64,000 nt of DNA from Argentina anserina (GCF_933775445.1 NC_065874.1:13225001-13289000); one strand, 5' to 3'. Counted from the first letter of the stretch, positions 38,022 through 51,699 are shown. The notes: generated by a model from the sequence alone, not told the origin. A program made the numbers and translations.

Positions 38022-40526
38022 TGTTACGCCCCTGACCCGATGTTGGTGGAATACATATATTTAACGTCGGATCCGAGGTACGAGCGTGAAAAGTAAAATA
38101 AAATGAAATAGACTAAAATACATTTACAAAAATCCTTGTAAAAAAACCCACAAATCGTTTACTAAGAAAATGATGCATCGCGGTTTATCTAACTCGACCA
38201 TTTCGCAACTGTCACAGTTAGTCTTCTCGTTCTATCATACCTCGTATATACCTGAATAAGAAATCTATAGGGGTGAGCTTACGCTCAGTAGGATCAAACC
38301 TCTTTAAATTATCCTTAACTTTATTATCAAAGTAGGTTATCAACCAACAATAAATCTTCACTACTATAATTGGAAGCTCTCATTTGGTGTCAACAGCTTC
38401 ACCATAAATTGAAGTTCTGATAACGCCCAGAGAATATAAATTTCTAATTTAGAACATGATAGATTAAGGATGGTTAATACGGTAAAAATGCAACAAGTGG
38501 AAATAAATAAAATAAAATTAAATAAGGGGAGATAATTGTGGAAAAGAAACCACTAGGGCAATGGGAAGTTAAGAATTCTAAATTATGTTGATAAACAACT
38601 ACATTATTTGTTTAAAAATAATTATGTAAAGTCCGTACAAATATACACGTGTACATGCTAGTAAACAATAATGCAATGCATTACTGCAAATGGACTTCTT
38701 CTACTTCATTACCAGATGTTAGACCATATATTAAAAACAAGAGAGCATACACGTCCCATACCGTGTACTTTACTCACCTTGGGTGACTAATGTTTCTGAC
38801 ACAAACTAACTGCTAGTAATATCTCATCGCATGTGCCTATTTTACTAGTCATCTTGTTCATCTCATGGTCTTCCAAACCCGATAAGATCATTTCATCGAC
38901 ACATGCGTCGAAGGGGTATACTTTTCCCAAATTTGTGCACGTTAGGCTGACCATAGATCTTGAGATGCCCCATGATAAATCTCAACTACACAAAAAAACA
39001 TTTTTCTCTCTCAATCTCAGATTTTCACATCCTGCTCTATTTAATGCATACTCACCGTACCTCTCAATGAAGTATGTATGCCAATTCAATATCATTACTC
39101 ATAATAAAATATATCACAGATGCTTTTAAGGAAAGCAATAACACCAATGATAATCATGATTACACATACTATTATTGAAAGTGATAACAATCAAGAGTTA
39201 AACATGTTAAAGTGTCACCAGCCCAATTTCAAATAATAATGACAACCCAAAAGTGATACAAATAAGAATGGTGACAATAACTTTAGAACTAAACCTCAGA
39301 AAGAACTTAATCCGTCTAAAGAGAACTACGGGCAAGGAGAGAAACAATGACTCGAGGTAAGAATCTTCTAAGGCTTCTAATTTCGTAAATCTCAAACAGA
39401 AATCGCAAAAGAATTGTTGTAGGGGTGAGCGTCATTCTCACTTGCCCTATAAGGGCCAGCCTGCCAATGAGGTTTGAAAAACAAGTAGGAATATAAAATA
39501 GATTTTTATAAAACATTAAGGGTAGTTTAGCACTAAGAAAACCATTTAACAAGACTATGCAAGTTTTAGGAATACAATCATGCTAAAACGTTTGGAGCTC
39601 CAAGAGTTGGATAGTAGTAGAGATGTTCACTTAGACCGCGCTCTTGGCACCACCGACACCCAACCAACTCAAACTTAGGTTGGACGGCGAGTGTCCATTT
39701 CCCTGGCTAATACCCTAACAAACATTGCATGATAGGATGTAGTCTTAAACTTTCCCGTGACATCAAAGTGTTGTAAACGAGAAGTAAGAGATAGATAAAC
39801 AGGGCATAGCCCTTCCGAGGTTCACAGTTTTCGACACCGAGGGGTTGCTGGATTGCCAGACCCCATACACTCTCAAGTCTTGGTGTTATAGGTAATCTAT
39901 TAACAATGGACACTGACGACATCTCTATAATTGAACCTATCTCAAAACGTGCTTAGCCAACATTTAATGCATAATAAACAATCAACCGAGAACTATACAA
40001 TGCATTTATAATTAGCCCAAAATCAACATAAGAGGGTTAGCTCCCCTATTTGGAATGGCGTGCAGAATTCCAGCTGATGTCCATATCCCAATGTAGCTGC
40101 TACTGTTGCTCCAAGTCTCCAAACGATCCTTGTTTGAGTAATTACTCCTCCTACATTCATGAAGCATGAGTGAGTCAATATCAAATCTAAACATTAGAGA
40201 TAAATGACTCGATCCCTTTCCTAGTTTGACCTGGAAAGTCAAGGTTCATTTGACTTTCCATTTACCAAGTGTTTATTGAGTTGACCATGAGTTGATTAGG
40301 TTGACCAAGTTTGACCAATACTCGATTAATTCTCGAATGACTCGAAAATAGTCAAACTTTAATTATCAAATGATATTAAACATGTATTAAACATACTTGG
40401 AATCGTATTGACAACTATATTACTTTACCGACACATTTTTATATTAACAAGTTCTTAATTCTTGAACCGGGTGAGATCAGAATTAACACTAATAGTCGTA
40501 ACTAAACGTTATGTTTAATCATCGCC

Positions 40527-41138
40527 CTATGAAGCACGGACACGCGGCCAAGGGTCCGTATTGCGTGTCCGACACGGACACGGACACGGACACGCTCGGA
40601 CACGCTCGGACACGCGAACTCAATTTGGACACGACTCGGACACGCGAGTGTCCGAATTGGACACGCGAGTATCCAAATTGGACACGCGGACACGCACCAA
40701 CTCATAATAAAATTGAAAGTGCTTATGGTGAGAATCGAACCTTGGTCATCCAAGGCACCCAACAACTCCTCAACCATTCCAACAGATTCAGTTTTTGTTA
40801 TATTTATGCACACTTTAATATATATAAGGAGATAAACTCATGATAAAAATAAAAATGCTTGTGGTGGGATTCGAACCTTGGTCATCCAAATGATCCAACA
40901 AATCCTCAACCATTCCAACAGATTCAGTTTTTGTTATATTTATGCACACTTTAATATATATACACATCTAAATACTTTCAAATTTTTAAATTATTTTTTT
41001 AATAAATATATATATATTAAAATAATTTTAATTGACGTGTCCACCACGTGTCCGTGTCCAAAAAAAATTTTATATGCCGTGTCTACGTATCGAATCGTGT
41101 CCAATACGGACACTCGTGTCCGTGTCCGTGCTACATAG
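40527..41138 (+). mobile_element. M1 copy C: hAT-type MITE with tRNA-like modules
   Basis: This 612-bp element has a perfect 8-bp target duplication TCATCGCC (40519-40526 and 41139-41146). Its ends are CTATGAAGCACGGACACG and, reverse-complemented, CTATGTAGCACGGACACG. The orientation is opposite to copy A. Two tRNA-like modules are present on the minus strand: the exact B-box complement GGATTCGAACC at 40867-40877 and a decayed one near 40731-40741. Confidence 0.8.
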
Positions 41139-41533
41139 TCATCGCCACTTTAAATAAATTAAGTTTTCACTAAGTTACCTCAAATAAAAGTAAAACAGTT
41201 AAAATTATTTAGTAAATAGTAATAAGATAACTTATGATAAAATTGTAAAAGTAAATAATTAAAACAGTAACTTTCTGTCAGGGGCATAAAGGTAATTTCA
41301 CACTTTAGTAAAACTGTAAAAAGGGTAATTGTAAATGGTTAAAACCCATTTTTCACTCTTATCTCTCCAATCACATTTCCGGTCACCAAACTCATCTCTG
41401 ATTCGTATCAATTCAACAAACAATGATAACACAAACTTCCCGACATAAATAAAGACACAAATTCAAATCCAGAGACCAAAAGAGGGGGTCTGCTACCTCA
41501 CTGACTTTCCAGAAAAGAAAGAAGTGCAGCGTT

Positions 41534-42258
41534 TAGGGGCGGATCCAGCCCAGGCTTGACTGGACTGGAGCCCAGGTGAGATTTCAGGCAAGAAAAAAAA
41601 ACCCAATCCTCTATTTAAAAAATAAAAATTAAACCAATCGATTGTACGGGGTCTCTCTGCTCTCATATACATTTCAACCGTTCTACTGTATAACTCAACC
41701 TCTAGATACTGATTAAAATCATTAGATACTGATTATGGAATGATTAGATTCTGACATTTGTTGGGTATATGGGTTTGTTCACTTTGTTGGTTAAACAGAT
41801 CTTATTGGAAATTTGGAATATGATTATATGAAATTGGATGTTAATGTGTTAGTCTTGCTACTGTCTTACTGAATAGCTGAATATATTATAATCAGAGATT
41901 GAATATTTTATTTGTCTATTTGAGTTTGTTAAGATTGTAGGGAATTAGTGTTGGTATATGAGTTTGTTAGTTAAACTATCGATTTGGAATGATTGGAAAT
42001 TTGGTGGTATATTAGAGAATGACCGAATGAGAGATTGAGTATTTGCCCATCTGGATTAGTTAAGAACTTAAGATTATAGGGAATGGTATGAATATTTAAG
42101 TTTAATTTACTTTTAATTATATGAACTTCATAACTTCATATTGTAAACCTGAAAAAACGTTTTTTGGCATTCGGCCAAAATTGTAGTCCACCCTATAAAA
42201 TCCTATGTATGTCTCTGAAATTAGCCCAGGTAACATTTTTATCCTGGATCCGCAACTG
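41534..42258. mobile_element. hAT-type MITE with GCGGATCCAG ends
   Basis: The 725-bp element starts TAGGGGCGGATCCAG. Its right end, reverse-complemented, is CAGTTGCGGATCCAG. The flanks GCAGCGTT (41526-41533) and ACAGCGTT (42259-42266) match at 7 of 8 bases. The interior is AT-rich with no reading frame of note. Confidence 0.65.
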
Positions 42259-43256
42259 ACAGCGTTAGACTCCTTAACCTCCAACCGAGCTGCTGCAGCC
42301 CCTAGGACGGCTGCTGCTACTCTAAAGTCTCCCTTTGGATCTTGCCAAAGTTGCCACAACGACGGGGAAAGGATTTTCCAGCAGATAGAAACAAAAATGA
42401 GAAAGGGTGATTAGAACTCGATTTTGAGGAATAATCGGAGAATTGGGTTTAGGGAAGTATAGAACTGGGCTCACCAATTTGGGATGCAGAGACTCGCCGG
42501 AGTTCGTGATAGCGTCACTGAGACGGAGGAGGATTCACGGTGATGTGGCGGTGGTACAACCCAGAAAAAAAGAGATTGGGTTATACTTCAATTTAAGAAA
42601 TTGAAGTAATAATTGAACTGGGTATCAAGACGTGGAACTCGACTTACCCATATGGGGATTAGAAGTTCACCGGAACTGAAGATTTGGAGAAAACAAGAAC
42701 AATGCTATGATTTGCTGGTATGATTTTGTAGAGAAGGAAAAGGAGGATTTAGCGGTGGTGATGCATGTGCCAGACCTTGCGGACGGCGGCGGTGCGAGGA
42801 GAGAGTGGTGGCGATGTTTCGGTGTCGAGGGAGGAAAGAGAAAGAGAGCGATTGTGTGCTGTCGTGTAAAAATGAAGGAGAAGAAGGTGAGTTGCGAGTT
42901 AAGCAAAAGAAAATTAGGCTGAGGTCTTGGGCTTTCTGAGGCCCAAAAATTAATGAACCTTTCTTCTCGGGACGGGATATACTGGGGTCGGATATCAGGC
43001 ATCTGTTGGTATCCTCGGAATCTTTCTTCCTTTTCCTTCTGTATGGTTCATGATAATATTTAAAACAAAGTACAATTTAAAAAATTTGTAAAAACTAAAT
43101 CGAGCGTCGGAAAATTATTTCAAAGACATTCTCGCGCTCGTGACGAGGTGTAGTTTAATATTGATGTATTAAACTACATATTTGACATTTAAACTAAATG
43201 TCGATTAATTAGTTATAATATGTCGGTAATCGAAATTAAAATTCTCGGGTTTTGCA

Positions 43257-44791
43257 CTGATGGTCCCTTGATCTTTGTATCGGCCTGCTTAATCTGAGCA
43301 CGTAGGCGAACCACTTCAAATATATGTGATGATCTGTTTAAAGCTTGGAAGTGCATGTTCTTTATATTGGGTGCACGTCCAGTAATTGGTAAGGAGACCC
43401 AAATGCCTCCACCGATTTCTCTACACCCTTGAACTCAATTAAGCCTTCATATCTAGATTATACTCAGAACACCAATCCCACATTAATTCACTTTGGACCC
43501 TTACACGAGTTCTCACCCAAAAAATTAAATCGAAATCAATGTTCTCTTATATACAGTACTTCGAATAATGATGCTTGCCAAGCCACCAAGGTAAGTTATT
43601 GAGCTCCACCATCTCCTTTATCTTTAATTATAAAGATTGGTATCTAAATGACCACAACCACCTGCCATCACCATCCTTTTTTGGTTAATAACCATCACCA
43701 TCCTTGCATTAATCAAGTTCAAAGAATGAACCATACCTACAAAAGACCACCACTGTCCATAACATATAGAAACCAAATTCATAATTGAACTCAAAACTCC
43801 ACTTCTCTTTATCATACTTCCACAGTTCCACTAGTCATCTTTGTCGACGTATAATTGTGCTCCAAGACAAACCCAAACACCAAGAAGATATTGGTACCCG
43901 ATCTAGTGCAATCCCATAACTTCAAGCCACCAAAAGGGTCTGTCCTTTCCTCCAATCGTATGTAAGTCATCCCCAGTCAACTGTAATTTCAACTTCATAA
44001 GCTCCTCGTCAAAATGGCAAATGAATCAAGGATGGTCAAGTACAACAAACTCGCAGCGGCAGTAAACCTTCAAGATCTAAAACATGAATATCTACAAATC
44101 TTAACCAAAATCCAAACCAAACATAAATGACCATATTCTGAGATTAGCCACTTTGTCAAAATTAACAATGCAACCATATTCCTATAGCAATAAACCTGAT
44201 ACGCTCCACCCAATCTCAAATTCTCTTCCTTTTGTCAATTGAGCATCACTCACCACCATAATCATGCTCTGCAACTCCCAAAAGGACTGGAGATAACTAA
44301 ACTACAATCAAAATGCCATTTCCACCGTCATAAGCCGCAGCTACACACGACTACCACCACTGTCCAAAATCCCACTTTCTCCAAAATATAATTAAACCCG
44401 AATTAAATTACAAAAACATGTAGAATTCAAGGAGTAGACCAAATTTGATACCTTACTCGAAAGCAAAGCTCATCGGAATACACAGAAACTTGCCGTAAAA
44501 CCATTGAAGCTTCAATTAATCGAAACCCTCTCCACACAGATCGTACTGAGAAACTGATACAACAAGGGCATCGAAGAGGATTAGACGAAACTATCCATAT
44601 CGGTCAAAGACCCCATCTTGGCTGGGCTCACAAAACCCAATCGGAGAAGCCGTCACTTTCTCTCCTTCAGTTCTCTCTCACCTTAGATCTTCTCTAGAAA
44701 CCAAAGCCATAGAGATGACTACGACGTCGAGGCGAAGCTTTGGCCACATCTACAACGCTGGGGAACGACGCAAGGAGGAAATAGTGTTTCA
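43257..44791. other. Intergenic sequence, no gene recognised
   Basis: No protein family, tRNA or long repeat is recognised. A CT-rich stretch near 44645-44700 looks like a leader but leads to no clear coding sequence before the LTR at 44792. Confidence 0.4.
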
Positions 44792-45394
44792 TGTTACATT
44801 CCGCCAAACTTAGCAAATTTTTACCTTGAGAATTTTTGAAGCAAGCATGGCTCATGGAAGGTTGTGGAGAACACTTGAGCATTCTAGGCGCATTCGGAAA
44901 ATGGCGGAACTCTTTAAACTCTTTGGAAGTTCATAGAAAGTTCTAGAATGCGTTAGAAGTTTCCGGAAGAATGAGGAAGCCTTGAGACATCTCCGGATTT
45001 ATCTAGAACCATGGTAAGGCTAAGGAACCAAGACCACTCCGGAAATCTCTAGAATACTCAATGTAACTCTCAGACTTATATAGAATTGTGTAAATTTCTC
45101 TAGAACCAACTACACTTGTACATAGTCCTAGAATTCTCTAAAACTATAGAGATAGGATGAGGAGGCCTATAAATAGGAAGACACCCCTCACATTTGAGGC
45201 ATCAAGTAAGTTGCCTTCAAACATACTTATAAACAGTTTTGTAAGCTTTCTTTGCTTAATACATGTTAACTTTTAGAGATATTCTCTTTGTTTTTCAATT
45301 GTTCTAGCCAGGTGTTGTGAGAGTAAGTCTGACTTAGCATAATGAAGTTGCTAAGGCCGCATGAGTAGCATAGCAAAAGAGTAAGCGTGTGACA
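44792..45394 (+). mobile_element. 5' LTR of a Ty3/gypsy retrotransposon
   Basis: A 603-bp LTR from TGTTACATTCC to GTGTGACA. A TATA box CTATAAATAGG is centred on 45168-45175, with a downstream polyadenylation-style T-rich tract. TGGTATCAGAGCCG at 45397-45410 is the initiator-Met tRNA primer-binding site and fixes the LTR end. The matching 3' LTR is not in the window. Confidence 0.78.
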
Positions 45395-45439
45395 GGTGGT
45401 ATCAGAGCCGAAATTCGATCAAGAGGCTAACTCGACACA

Positions 45440-46639
45440 ATGGCAAAGAACGACAATCATGCTGGTAATATTTCCAACAACATGCAAGAGAGGGGTCATG
45501 AAGAACTTGTCGATCCGACGGTTCCAAGGAAAGAACGGCTCAAGGATGTGATAGCTTCAATCGGCTCACGACTAACTTAGGTGGAGGATAGCATAAGTGG
45601 CATGGGGGCCCATGTGGATGATATAAGCCAACATGTGGAAGGCTTGGAGGTGGAGGACACCGCAATCCAAACTGTGATCAGGGGCATGATGCTCAAGCTT
45701 GAGGAGTCCTTGCGGGGCGAGCTAGACAAGGTTCGCGAGGAGTTCATGGGGGAACTCGCCCGAATGCGTGAAGTCCATGAAAAGAAGCACAATAGCATGC
45801 TTGCACGCATGAAGGAGATGCAGACAGATTCTGCACGCATGGAGGAAGTACAGGCAGACCTTGCCCTATGCAAGCGTGCACTAGCCACTGGGGCTAGCAT
45901 CAGCAGCACTGTTGAGACCAAACAGATCAAGGTGCCAAACCCAAAGAGCTTCGAAGGGATGCGGAACGCTCGAGAAGTGGACAACTTCTTATGGGGGCTA
46001 GATCAATACTTCAGGGCTATAGGCATCACGGAGGAGGATGCCAAGACAAAGACCCCGACTCTATATCTCACCGACACCTCCACGCTTTGGTGGAGGAGAT
46101 GGCGAGGAGATGTCGAAAGAGGTACGTGCACCATCTCTACCTTTGATGACTTTGTTAAAGAGCTCAAGAAGCAATTTTATCTCGAGAATGCTGAGGATGA
46201 GGCAAGAGCTCACTTGCGAAGGCTCAAGCACACAGGGACTATTCGTGATTATGTTAGAGATTTCACTAATTTGGTGCTAGAGATCCCTGACTTCTCCGAC
46301 AAGGATGCTCTCTTTAACTTTATGGATTGTCTCCAATCATGGGTCAAGACGGAACTAAGGCGACGAGGAGTGCAATACCTTGCCACCACCATAGCCGTTG
46401 CCAAGGGCTTAGTCAATTTCTCAAGTTCAAGGGAGTCCACCAAGCCAAAGGAGAAGAAGAGCAGCTATGCCAAAAATGGGAGAGACAAAAGCCAATGCAA
46501 GGAGGAGCCCCGCCGCAAGAGCTACTTGGCAAGGTTCAAGGATAAAGGCAAGCAAATGGACATGTGGAGCTCGGACAAGCCTAATGACAATAAATGTTTC
46601 TTTTGCGATGGTCCGCATTGGGTGAGAAATTGCCTATAA
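45440..46639 (+). pseudogene. gag of the Ty3/gypsy element (premature stop)
   Basis: The reading begins ATGGCAAAGAACGAC at 45440 and hits TAG at 45578-45580, where the frame otherwise continues to 46639. The downstream 352 codons encode a coiled coil (about 45650-45880), a capsid-like retrotransposon gag core (VDNFLWGLDQYFRAI; LWWRRW; FYLENAEDEARAHLRRLK) and a nucleocapsid zinc knuckle CFFCDGPHWVRNC (CX2CX3HX4C). The protein would build the virus-like particle. The premature stop and a 1-bp loss at the zinc-knuckle end show it is dead. Confidence 0.82.
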
Positions 46640-47365
46640 AGGAGAGCTCTAAGCACACTCTTGGGAAGTCATCAAGGTGCGAGTGAAGCCGAGGGTGACG
46701 ATGAAGGTGCACACTTGGGGTCTATGCAGGTGCTTAATGCAATCCGCTCTATACTCAAGGTCCAAGACAAAGGTTTACTCTTCACGGATATCATCATAGG
46801 TGGGAAGCCAACAACGGCAACGCTCGACACGGGGGCAACCCACAATTTCATTTCCATTGAGGAGGCATGCAGGCTAGGACTAAAGGCGAGCAATGGAGGG
46901 GGCTCTATCAAGGCGGTTAACTCACCTGCCCGCCCCATACAAGGAGTAGCTCGAGGAGTCAAGACAAGTGTGGTAGCTTGGTGTGGGAGCCTAGACTTCT
47001 CGATAGTGCCGATGGATAACTACAAGGTAGCCTTGGGGTTAGAATTTCATGAACAAGTCAAGGCGTTCCCGGTGCCATTCACCAATAGTTTGTGCATCAT
47101 GGACGACGAAAGATCGTGCGTGGTACTGACAACAAGAGGTGCAAAGCAAGACATCAATGTGTTGTCGGCATTGCAATTCAAGAAAAGCATCAAGAGGGAA
47201 GATGAGAGCTACTTGGCCATCCTTAGTGAGTTCGATGATGAGGAGCCAGGGCCACAAGATGCCATGTCAAAGGAGGTAGCAGTACTTAATGAGGAGTTCA
47301 AAGATGTATCACCTACGGAGGTGCCCAAGAGACTACCCCAAGGAGGGAGATCGACCATGAGATAA
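46640..47365 (+). pseudogene. Aspartic protease and start of reverse transcriptase, Ty3/gypsy pol
   Basis: A 1-bp loss near 46634 shifts the frame after the zinc knuckle. The following frame carries the retropepsin active site ATLDTGATHNFIS (about 46820-46858) and a linker to the RT domain (DVSPTEVPKRLPQ). Another shift near 47345 ends this frame at TGA. The protease would cleave the gag-pol polyprotein. Order gag-PR-RT is consistent with Metaviridae organisation. Confidence 0.8.
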
Positions 47366-47998
47366 AGTTTGAGCCAGGGACCAAACCACCCACCATGGGA
47401 GCCGAACACATGGCACCTCCAGAGTTAGCGGAGCTAAGGAGACAATTGAAGGAGCTTTTGGACACGGGGTTCATTAGACCTTCAAAAGTCCAGTTTAGTG
47501 CCACGGTCTTATTCCAAAAGAAGAAGGACGAATTTGTACACATGTACATCCACTATAGGGTGCTAAACAAAATCACGGTAAATAACAAATACCATATCCC
47601 TCTCATTGCCGATCTCTTTGATTAGTTAGGACATGCACGATACTTCTCAAAGTTAGACCTTCGTTACTTCGTTAGGGATATTACCAAGTACGCATAGCCG
47701 ACGAGGTTGAGCCGAAGACCGCATGCGTCACAAGGTATGGTTCTTATGAGTTTTTAGTTATGCCATTTGGTCTAACTAATGCCCCGGCAACCTTTTGCAC
47801 TTTGACGAATAAGTTATTCCACCCCTATCTCGATCGGTTTGTTGTCGTCTACTTGGATGACATAGTGGTGTGTAGCAAGACTTTGCAGGAGCATGTAGAG
47901 TACTTACGGGAACTGCTTAAGGTATTGAGGGAAAACCATCTATACATCAAGATGGAGAAATGTTCATTCGCTAAGTCGGAGGTGTCATTCTTGATGTC
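47345..47998 (+). pseudogene. Reverse transcriptase of Ty3/gypsy pol, truncated
   Basis: Out-of-frame pieces read [60 protein letters not shown] and VVYLDDIVV (the YLDD active site, about 47850-47861). There is a stop after DLFD (47623-47625), and the coding ends at TAA near 47999 after [14 protein letters not shown]. RNase H, integrase and the 3' LTR are missing, so only the 5' half of the element remains. Confidence 0.82.
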
Positions 47999-48344
47999 TT
48001 AACGATCACTATTTTGGCTAAAATTTTACAGAGGTGATCTACATATTAGACTCTAAAAGTTGAACGGTGGAGATGTGAAAATGTAATCAAAAAGTTGGTG
48101 AATGAGCTATTTTTTTTTTAAAACCAAAAAAAGGAATCCCTCATTGGAAGGGGGCTATATATATAATTACAAGACCGTTGTAGAGTTCAAGAGCTGAAGC
48201 TTAGATGTTAGGAAACAAAACAATTGATAAGAATGATGAACATCTTTAGTGTAATTTAGATCAAACTTGGTGATATATAAATATCTCACTACTGTAACCA
48301 AAAATCTGGAGAAAGGGTGTGTACCTTACGTAAGGTAAGGATTC

Positions 48345-48620
48345 ACCAATTCCAGCGACGGCAGGGCGGACCAACACAGCCGCATTCCCCACCTCTCGGC
48401 GATCCCGTCTGTGCCAATCAGAGCTCCATCGGTGAACCATGGCGGCTGAAATCGCCAAAATCTGCCCGGAAACTTCAGTTTTACAGATTCCTGCCGCCGT
48501 GGGTCGCCGATGGAGCTCCGGCTGGCACATACAGGATCACCGGGAGGTGGGTAGTGCGGCTGTGCTGGTCCGCCGTGCCGTTGCGGCCTGTCGTCGCCGG
48601 AATTGGCGAATCCGCACGTC
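48345..48620. repeat. GC-rich fold-back repeat with ~120-bp arms
   Basis: An arm near 48345-48465 (ATTCCAGCGACGGCAGGGCGG, CAGAGCTCCATCGG, ATGGCGGC) is repeated as reverse complement near 48490-48605 (CCGATGGAGCTCCGG, CCGCCGTGCCGTTGCGGCC, CGTCGCCGGAATTGG). The arms match at roughly 80% by eye with a ~40-nt loop. It may be the core of a MITE, with termini outside the arms that I could not define. Confidence 0.6.
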
Positions 48621-50165
48621 TGTACCTGAAACGGCCTGTATACTTGTATATTTATAAGCAATCTTTGATGGGTAACGTTGGATGTGGTGTTGTAGTCAGT
48701 GGGGGATTAGGTCGTGGGTATGATATGAATCCAAAGTGGGATGGCGTAGGAAAAATGCACAGCAGAGTAATTAAATGCATATTAGAAGTAAATTGGTTAG
48801 GGATACTGGGATAGGGACTCGGAGATGGTTTTTGAAATAGATAAAAAAAAGGGTGAATTTCACCCGCTCAATCTGATACTAAATTTGTAGAAGTGATGGG
48901 CGTATTTGGGAGTCTGGGGATTGAGGAGCTTTGATGCATAGTTTTTTTTATCCTAAATCAGATATTGATCCTCATTCCATCCCTAAATTGATAATCTATT
49001 TACTCTTCTATTTTCAATACATGAAATCCCTTACATGTATCACAAAAGCGAACTCCAAGCAACCTAAATGATCAAAAGAAAGACAATTTTGTGAACTCCA
49101 AACCCTAATGATTATATGAAAAACAATCTGCAAACAAATCGTGCAGGCCCTCTACAACTACCCAATTGTCATGGCTCTTCTACAATTCTACCATGACTAA
49201 AATTGAAAACTCACATGGGCTTTAAAAATTGAAAAGTCAGAATCATATGAATGTATTTTTGTATATGTTGCAGAAGAGTGGTCGGATTCCATATGGATCT
49301 GAGGAGAACTACGATGGAGAATTGGAGATGCATATAAGAGTTCTTTTAAGTTTTAAGCACAATTTGATTTATTTAATATAAACTAGAAAAAAAATAAGTT
49401 AACGGAGGTAAATTTAGCTGTTAGGTTGCTTAGGTGGCATGACACATGTCCAAAATTGATTAGGGAACATAAAAGGAAATTGGGAAAAGGGGATAGAATA
49501 TGGAAAATTCTAGCCTATGCTGTGCAGCAGCCTCATCCTACACACATTATCACACACACAACGGCGGTTAGGCCGATTTTGAGATGTAGAATACGAGGCC
49601 GAAAAGGGGTTGCGGTGTTTTGGAGGAGTTGATAAGTTGATAATTAAACAGTTGCACCCATCACGTGCTTTGATTTTGGTATAAGGTGACTATGGGTATC
49701 ATGTTGTGTCCATTACAAACCCAAACACATGTCAGATCCAATTACCATGTGTCGTGTTATTGTCAAGTTTCAAGACAAACTTCGGTTTGGGTTGCTGCAT
49801 TGTGGGAGAATTATTTTCAAACAGCGGTAAAAAGAAGCTTTTAAGCTAAAGGGTCATTTCGAGAAGTGGATTGTTTGACCAATTCTCGCGACGAAGGGAA
49901 ATCTCATCACGGCCTAGTTAGTTCTAATAAGAGAACATATTTAACGGGGAAAATCACTCAGCCGTTGAAATGGGGCACGGTGAATCTCCTCACGGTCCAA
50001 TTAAGCCATAACATATCTCTTCAAGGCCAAAATAGAGTTTTTATTAAAGGGTGTTGCTATTGAACCTCCCAATTTGCTCACTTCACCTCTCTTTAATTTC
50101 ATTTATTAAATTACATATATATTCTCTTACAGAATTACTATTAAAGACAATATATGTATAAATAA
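48621..50165. other. Intergenic sequence, no gene recognised
   Basis: AT-rich sequence without a recognised coding or repeat structure lies between the truncated gypsy element with its fold-back repeat and the copia element. Confidence 0.4.
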
Positions 50166-50170
50166 TATAA

Positions 50171-50353
50171 TGTTTTCAGGATGAATAAATTGTGTATTAT
50201 TGAATGATATGGGGGCCTATATATAGGCATTACAAAACCACAATCCCGTAAGATTCGGAGTCCTAATCTATTACGGAGATGCTAATCTATCTCCTAACAG
50301 GAAACCTATTAGACTAACATAAACAAGGGTAGAATAATAATTCTCCCGGAACA
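50171..50353 (-). repeat. 3' LTR of the copia element
   Basis: This is a 183-bp direct repeat of 56526-56709, with a TATA-like CCTATATATAGG and the minus-strand purine tract (50354-50362) next to it. Confidence 0.85.
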
Positions 50354-51699
50354 CTCCCCCTTGTGTCGCATGCCTAGGTTGCATGGTGCACACATTGTTG
50401 ACTCAGTAAAAACCTTGTCAAGCAAAATAAAAACCTCTTAGGTAAAAACAAAAGCTTGATCGAAGGGAAAAAGAGCACAACGCACCGTCTACATTTTATA
50501 GCATCTTGTGAGGTAGACTCCCCCTGAAGTCTATGAAACAACTCCCCCTGACTAATGCCATAATCATGAGTACAAAGAACAACGTATACAACGTTCATTA
50601 CATGCTTCTCAAACGTAGTCTTGGGCTAATGAGTAATCATTAATCTAGCCACATATCCTTAGATCATTCATGCTATACTTAGCCAACCTTAGATCTTAGG
50701 AAACAAGATTGCATAACAACTCAAAACAAGAGTTTGCAATAAAAATCAGATTCTCGGGTAGAATGACCTTCACTCACTTAAATGGCCATAACTTCTTCGT
50801 CAAAATAGGTATCAGTGAACCGTAAAATGTTCTGAAAGGTAGACACACGTGGCTGTCCAGTGACATAAGGTTCACAACCTAATACGATCGGAGCAGTTCA
50901 CAATGCTCTGTCGAAGTTGACTGACTTGTAAATATCCGGACAGAACTGTCCTACTTTGCTAAAACGGCCATAACTCACTCAATATGATAACTATGAACAA
51001 ATGGTTGGTGTCCCTGGAAAGTAGACACATAGGCCTTTCCAACGGTACCAATTTCACCATATTTCATCAAGCGAGCTGTGTTGTAGGTCTCATTGAAGTT
51101 GACATACGAAACTGGACAGATTCTGATTTGTCACATTCAATGTGTATTTCACAAAAGAATGGGGGAATGGACCAATGAAGGACTGATTTTGGTCCGAGAC
51201 GGAACCGTACGCATCCTCTACGCTACCAGTGTCGACTACTACACCAAGGCGTACGTTGATGTTGCTGGAGCTGCTGGCGGCGTTGGTGGATAGGATTTGT
51301 GTTGGTTCACTAAGTGTAGAACTAAACCCATGTCAAAGAAGCAATGCAAGTCCAATGACGATGCATAGGCGCATAGTTAATCACGTCATAATGAAAGCAA
51401 TAGTGTCCCAACAACACTTACATATATGAATCTATTGCTCATTGAATCTCTTCATCATCTATACTTAGACGGAATAGAGAATCAAGAATTAGCTTTCATA
51501 TGAACACATATGGGTATGAGTTCTTGCAACCGATTGTACTACGTTCTCTCGAACGTCGCAATCTGATTACATAAGCTCTCCGTGGTCTGGAGGCATTTAA
51601 AGTCCCCCAGGCACTCTCATATCTGCGTCAAGATCCCTTGATAGATATTCTATGACCACTATCATATGCTACAAATCAGTTTTCATGGACACTACTACT

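Larger units (their letters stand above)
38022..43256 (-). mobile_element. Possible large LTR-like block (retrotransposon relic)
   Basis: On the minus strand the block starts TGCAAAACCCGAGA at 43256 and ends TCAGGGGCGTAACA at 38022. This echoes the G1 LTR ends (TGTAATAACCCGA ... GGGGTCGTTACA). Inside are a CT-rich leader-like stretch (about 42900-42700) and GTGAGCTTACGCTCAG near 38270, reminiscent of the GTGAGTAAAATCTCAC hairpin of G1. No primer-binding site or target duplication is evident at the ends, and two smaller hAT elements are inserted. I treat this as tentative; it may be several separate relics. Confidence 0.3.

Noticed and set aside
41261..41320. Second end of the LTR-like block (CTGTCAGGGGCATAAAGG) near 41280
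   Set aside because: It resembles the TCAGGGGCGTAAC end only over ~12 bases, with no adjacent boundary or duplication.
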